Origin: Acidobacteriota bacterium
Lineage (GTDB): Bacteria; Acidobacteriota; Terriglobia; Terriglobales; Acidobacteriaceae
DNA: 64,000 nt
Assembly: GCA_013288805.1 (NCBI GenBank)
Contig: JABDBE010000002.1
Location: 1-64,000, forward strand
Direction of reading: 5' to 3'
Within the stretch, counting starts at the first letter, position 1, and every line of letters begins with the position of its first letter. Shown in pieces: positions 62,808-64,000 of the stretch. The translations under genes were made by a program, and so were the position numbers. A model generated the notes under the pieces. It ran no database searches. It was not told the DNA's origin and was given only the letters and a program-made list of their open reading frames with translations.

Positions 62808-62985
62808 TGGAAAATCTCCGCAGGTATTGTAGCGGTTGAGGGACTTGAATGCATGGCCGGGTCGTATTTTTAGAACAGACTTTCCGAGTCGAAACGGTTC
62901 TCCCGGCAGCGTCACAATTTCCAGTTGACAACACCAACAGACACGCTAGAGACTTGCCCGTGCAGTGATCGAATAGGAGGAAGCC

Positions 62986-63564
62986 ATGACCACGCTGGAA
63001 ACAGGATTTAGACGCGCGTCTCAAGCCTCGCTGGTGTTGTCGATCGTACTGATTATCTTCGGAGTCCTTGCCATCGCCCTGCCGATGGCCACGTCCGTCG
63101 GGGTCGTCATTGTAATTGGCTGGATAGCAGTACTCGACGGTATCGTGCAACTTGTCCACGCCTTTCAGTCCCAGGGCATTGGCCACATTGCCTGGAAGTT
63201 GCTCGTCGCGGTCGTTTACATTGTGGCCGGAGGTTACTTCATCGCCCATCCAGTCTTGGCGACTGCCACTTTTACTCTCGTGCTGGGGATATTCCTGTTC
63301 GCAGAGGGAGTCGCGGACGTCGTCGCCTATTTCGCCACCCGCAAAAGTGGCAGCTCACCGTGGATGCTGCTGGATGGAATCGTTACTCTATTTCTGGGCT
63401 TCTTGATCTGGAATCAGTGGCCCGTCAGTTCGCTTTGGGTTATCGGGACACTGGTCGGCATCAGCATGATCATGACCGGCACTACGCGCCTGATGATGAC
63501 TTTGGCGGCTCGTAAGCTAGTGGGTGAGGCTGGCGATAGCCGGTTAAGTCAAAAGGCGGCGTAA
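62986..63564 (+). CDS. HdeD family (DUF308) membrane protein
   Basis: 192 residues and six membrane spans in three pairs, each with a small repeated motif: VLSIVLIIFGVLAIALPMAT, IVAGGYFIAHPVLATATFTL and DGIVTLFLGFLIWNQWPVSS followed by WVIGTLVGISMIMTG. This is the DUF308 repeat found in the E. coli acid-resistance protein HdeD. Its exact function is unknown. An AGGAGGAAG site precedes the ATG. Divergent from the pterin dehydratase gene. Confidence 0.9.
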   Translation: MTTLETGFRRASQASLVLSIVLIIFGVLAIALPMATSVGVVIVIGWIAVLDGIVQLVHAFQSQGIGHIAWKLLVAVVYIVAGGYFIAHPVLATATFTLVLGIFLFAEGVADVVAYFATRKSGSSPWMLLDGIVTLFLGFLIWNQWPVSSLWVIGTLVGISMIMTGTTRLMMTLAARKLVGEAGDSRLSQKAA

Positions 63565-63602
63565 CTCGAATCGGACTTGAGTCGTGTCAGCTTTAGCCCC
63601 GG

Positions 63603-64000
63603 TCAGAAGGGAATGTCTTCGTCGCTGATCGGGGTTGAAGCTGCCGCGTGTTCCGGTTCCGGTGTGCGCTGGTCGAAATTGTTTCCGCCTGCGGAGGCGC
63701 CGCGGGAGCGTCCACCGGAATCATCTCCGGCGCCTTCGCCACGGCCGCTCAGTAGCACCAAATCATTGGCGATGATTTCTGTTTTGTATTTCTTCTGGCC
63801 GGTTTCCTTATCGTCCCAGGAACTGGTACGCAGGCTGCCTTCGATAAAGCATTTGCCGCCCTTTTTCAAATACTCTCCGACGATTTCAGCCAGGCGCTGA
63901 AAGGCCACGATGTTGTGCCACTCGGTGCGATCCTGCCACTGGCCCTCTTTGTCCTTGAAGCGTTCATTGGTGGCGATCGAGAACTTGGCCACCGGCATGC
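63603..64000 (-). CDS. ssb: single-stranded DNA-binding protein (5' end outside window)
   Basis: About 132 residues in the window, open past the right edge. The OB-fold part starts PVAKFSIATNERFKDKEGQW and continues RTEWHNIVAFQRLAEIVGEY, KGGKCFIEGSLRT and YKTEIIANDLVLL. The Gly/Ser/Arg-rich disordered linker follows, and the tail is the conserved acidic DEDIPF tip that recruits partner proteins. The first ~35 residues of the usual SSB (MxKxINKVILIGxL) are beyond the window. Full-length SSB is about 165 residues. Confidence 0.95.
   Translation of the reverse strand, partial: MPVAKFSIATNERFKDKEGQWQDRTEWHNIVAFQRLAEIVGEYLKKGGKCFIEGSLRTSSWDDKETGQKKYKTEIIANDLVLLSGRGEGAGDDSGGRSRGASAGGNNFDQRTPEPEHAAASTPISDEDIPF

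Overview
The window looks like a chromosomal segment of an Acidobacteriota bacterium, probably close to subdivision 1 (Koribacter-like). This is inferred, not searched. The grounds are moderately GC-rich coding DNA, dense but loosely organised genes on both strands, and many families common in that phylum: choice-of-anchor (ASPM/SPD-2/Hydin) repeat proteins, GloVer tandem-repeat proteins, a VPS10/BNR exoprotein, a Ser/Thr kinase fused to a PD40 propeller, DUF2911 and HdeD-like proteins, and a PEP-CTERM-like secreted family.

Layout. 0-1.9 kb is a scrambled stretch: the tail of a pilin-like protein, a small secreted protein, a CuA-type cupredoxin tail and a truncated pilin-like fusion protein. 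1.9-9 kb holds an FAD oxidoreductase, a PIG-L deacetylase, an AsmA protein and two envelope proteins. 9-13 kb holds two paralogous choice-of-anchor D proteins and a PilZ protein. 13-18.8 kb holds a very large BNR/VPS10 protein, PPK2 and a small ORF with its own terminator. 18.8-21.5 kb is a tandem array of three paralogous secreted proteins with EF-hand-like loops and a PEP-CTERM-like tail; a fourth copy without the tail sits at 43.9 kb. 21.5-26 kb holds a sugar-type oxidoreductase, a lactonase-type propeller, a beta-barrel protein and a gene-poor stretch. 26-32.3 kb holds the kinase, a vapC remnant, rmuC, a CAP protein and a DUF72 protein. At 32.5 kb an irregular tRNA gene is followed by a perfect inverted copy of part of its anticodon arm.

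32.7-39.3 kb is the best-defined functional unit: the minus-strand cluster uppS-cdsA-(ParB-like)-(phosphatase)-dxr-rseP-ispG. It links the MEP isoprenoid pathway, undecaprenyl-phosphate and phospholipid precursor synthesis and envelope proteolysis. An HtrA-type protease gene without a signal peptide lies upstream.

40-54 kb is mixed: TPR, hemerythrin, HAD, sialidase-like and GloVer proteins, a CPBP protease, an MBL hydrolase, 3-hydroxybutyryl-CoA dehydrogenase coupled to a 61-aa protein, a DUF2911-TPR protein and a YoeB/YefM-type toxin-antitoxin pair. 54-64 kb is mostly housekeeping: a MidA-like methyltransferase, an EamA transporter, fumarase, a YpdA-type reductase, CyaY, an S9 peptidase, a pterin dehydratase, an HdeD-type protein and the 5'-truncated ssb gene at the edge.

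No CRISPR array, prophage, complete insertion sequence or rRNA is visible. The most unusual items are the tRNA/inverted-repeat locus, the PEP-CTERM-like paralog array with its anchor-less copy, and the gene-fusion scar near 0.68 kb. I did not find a convincing new multi-gene system.
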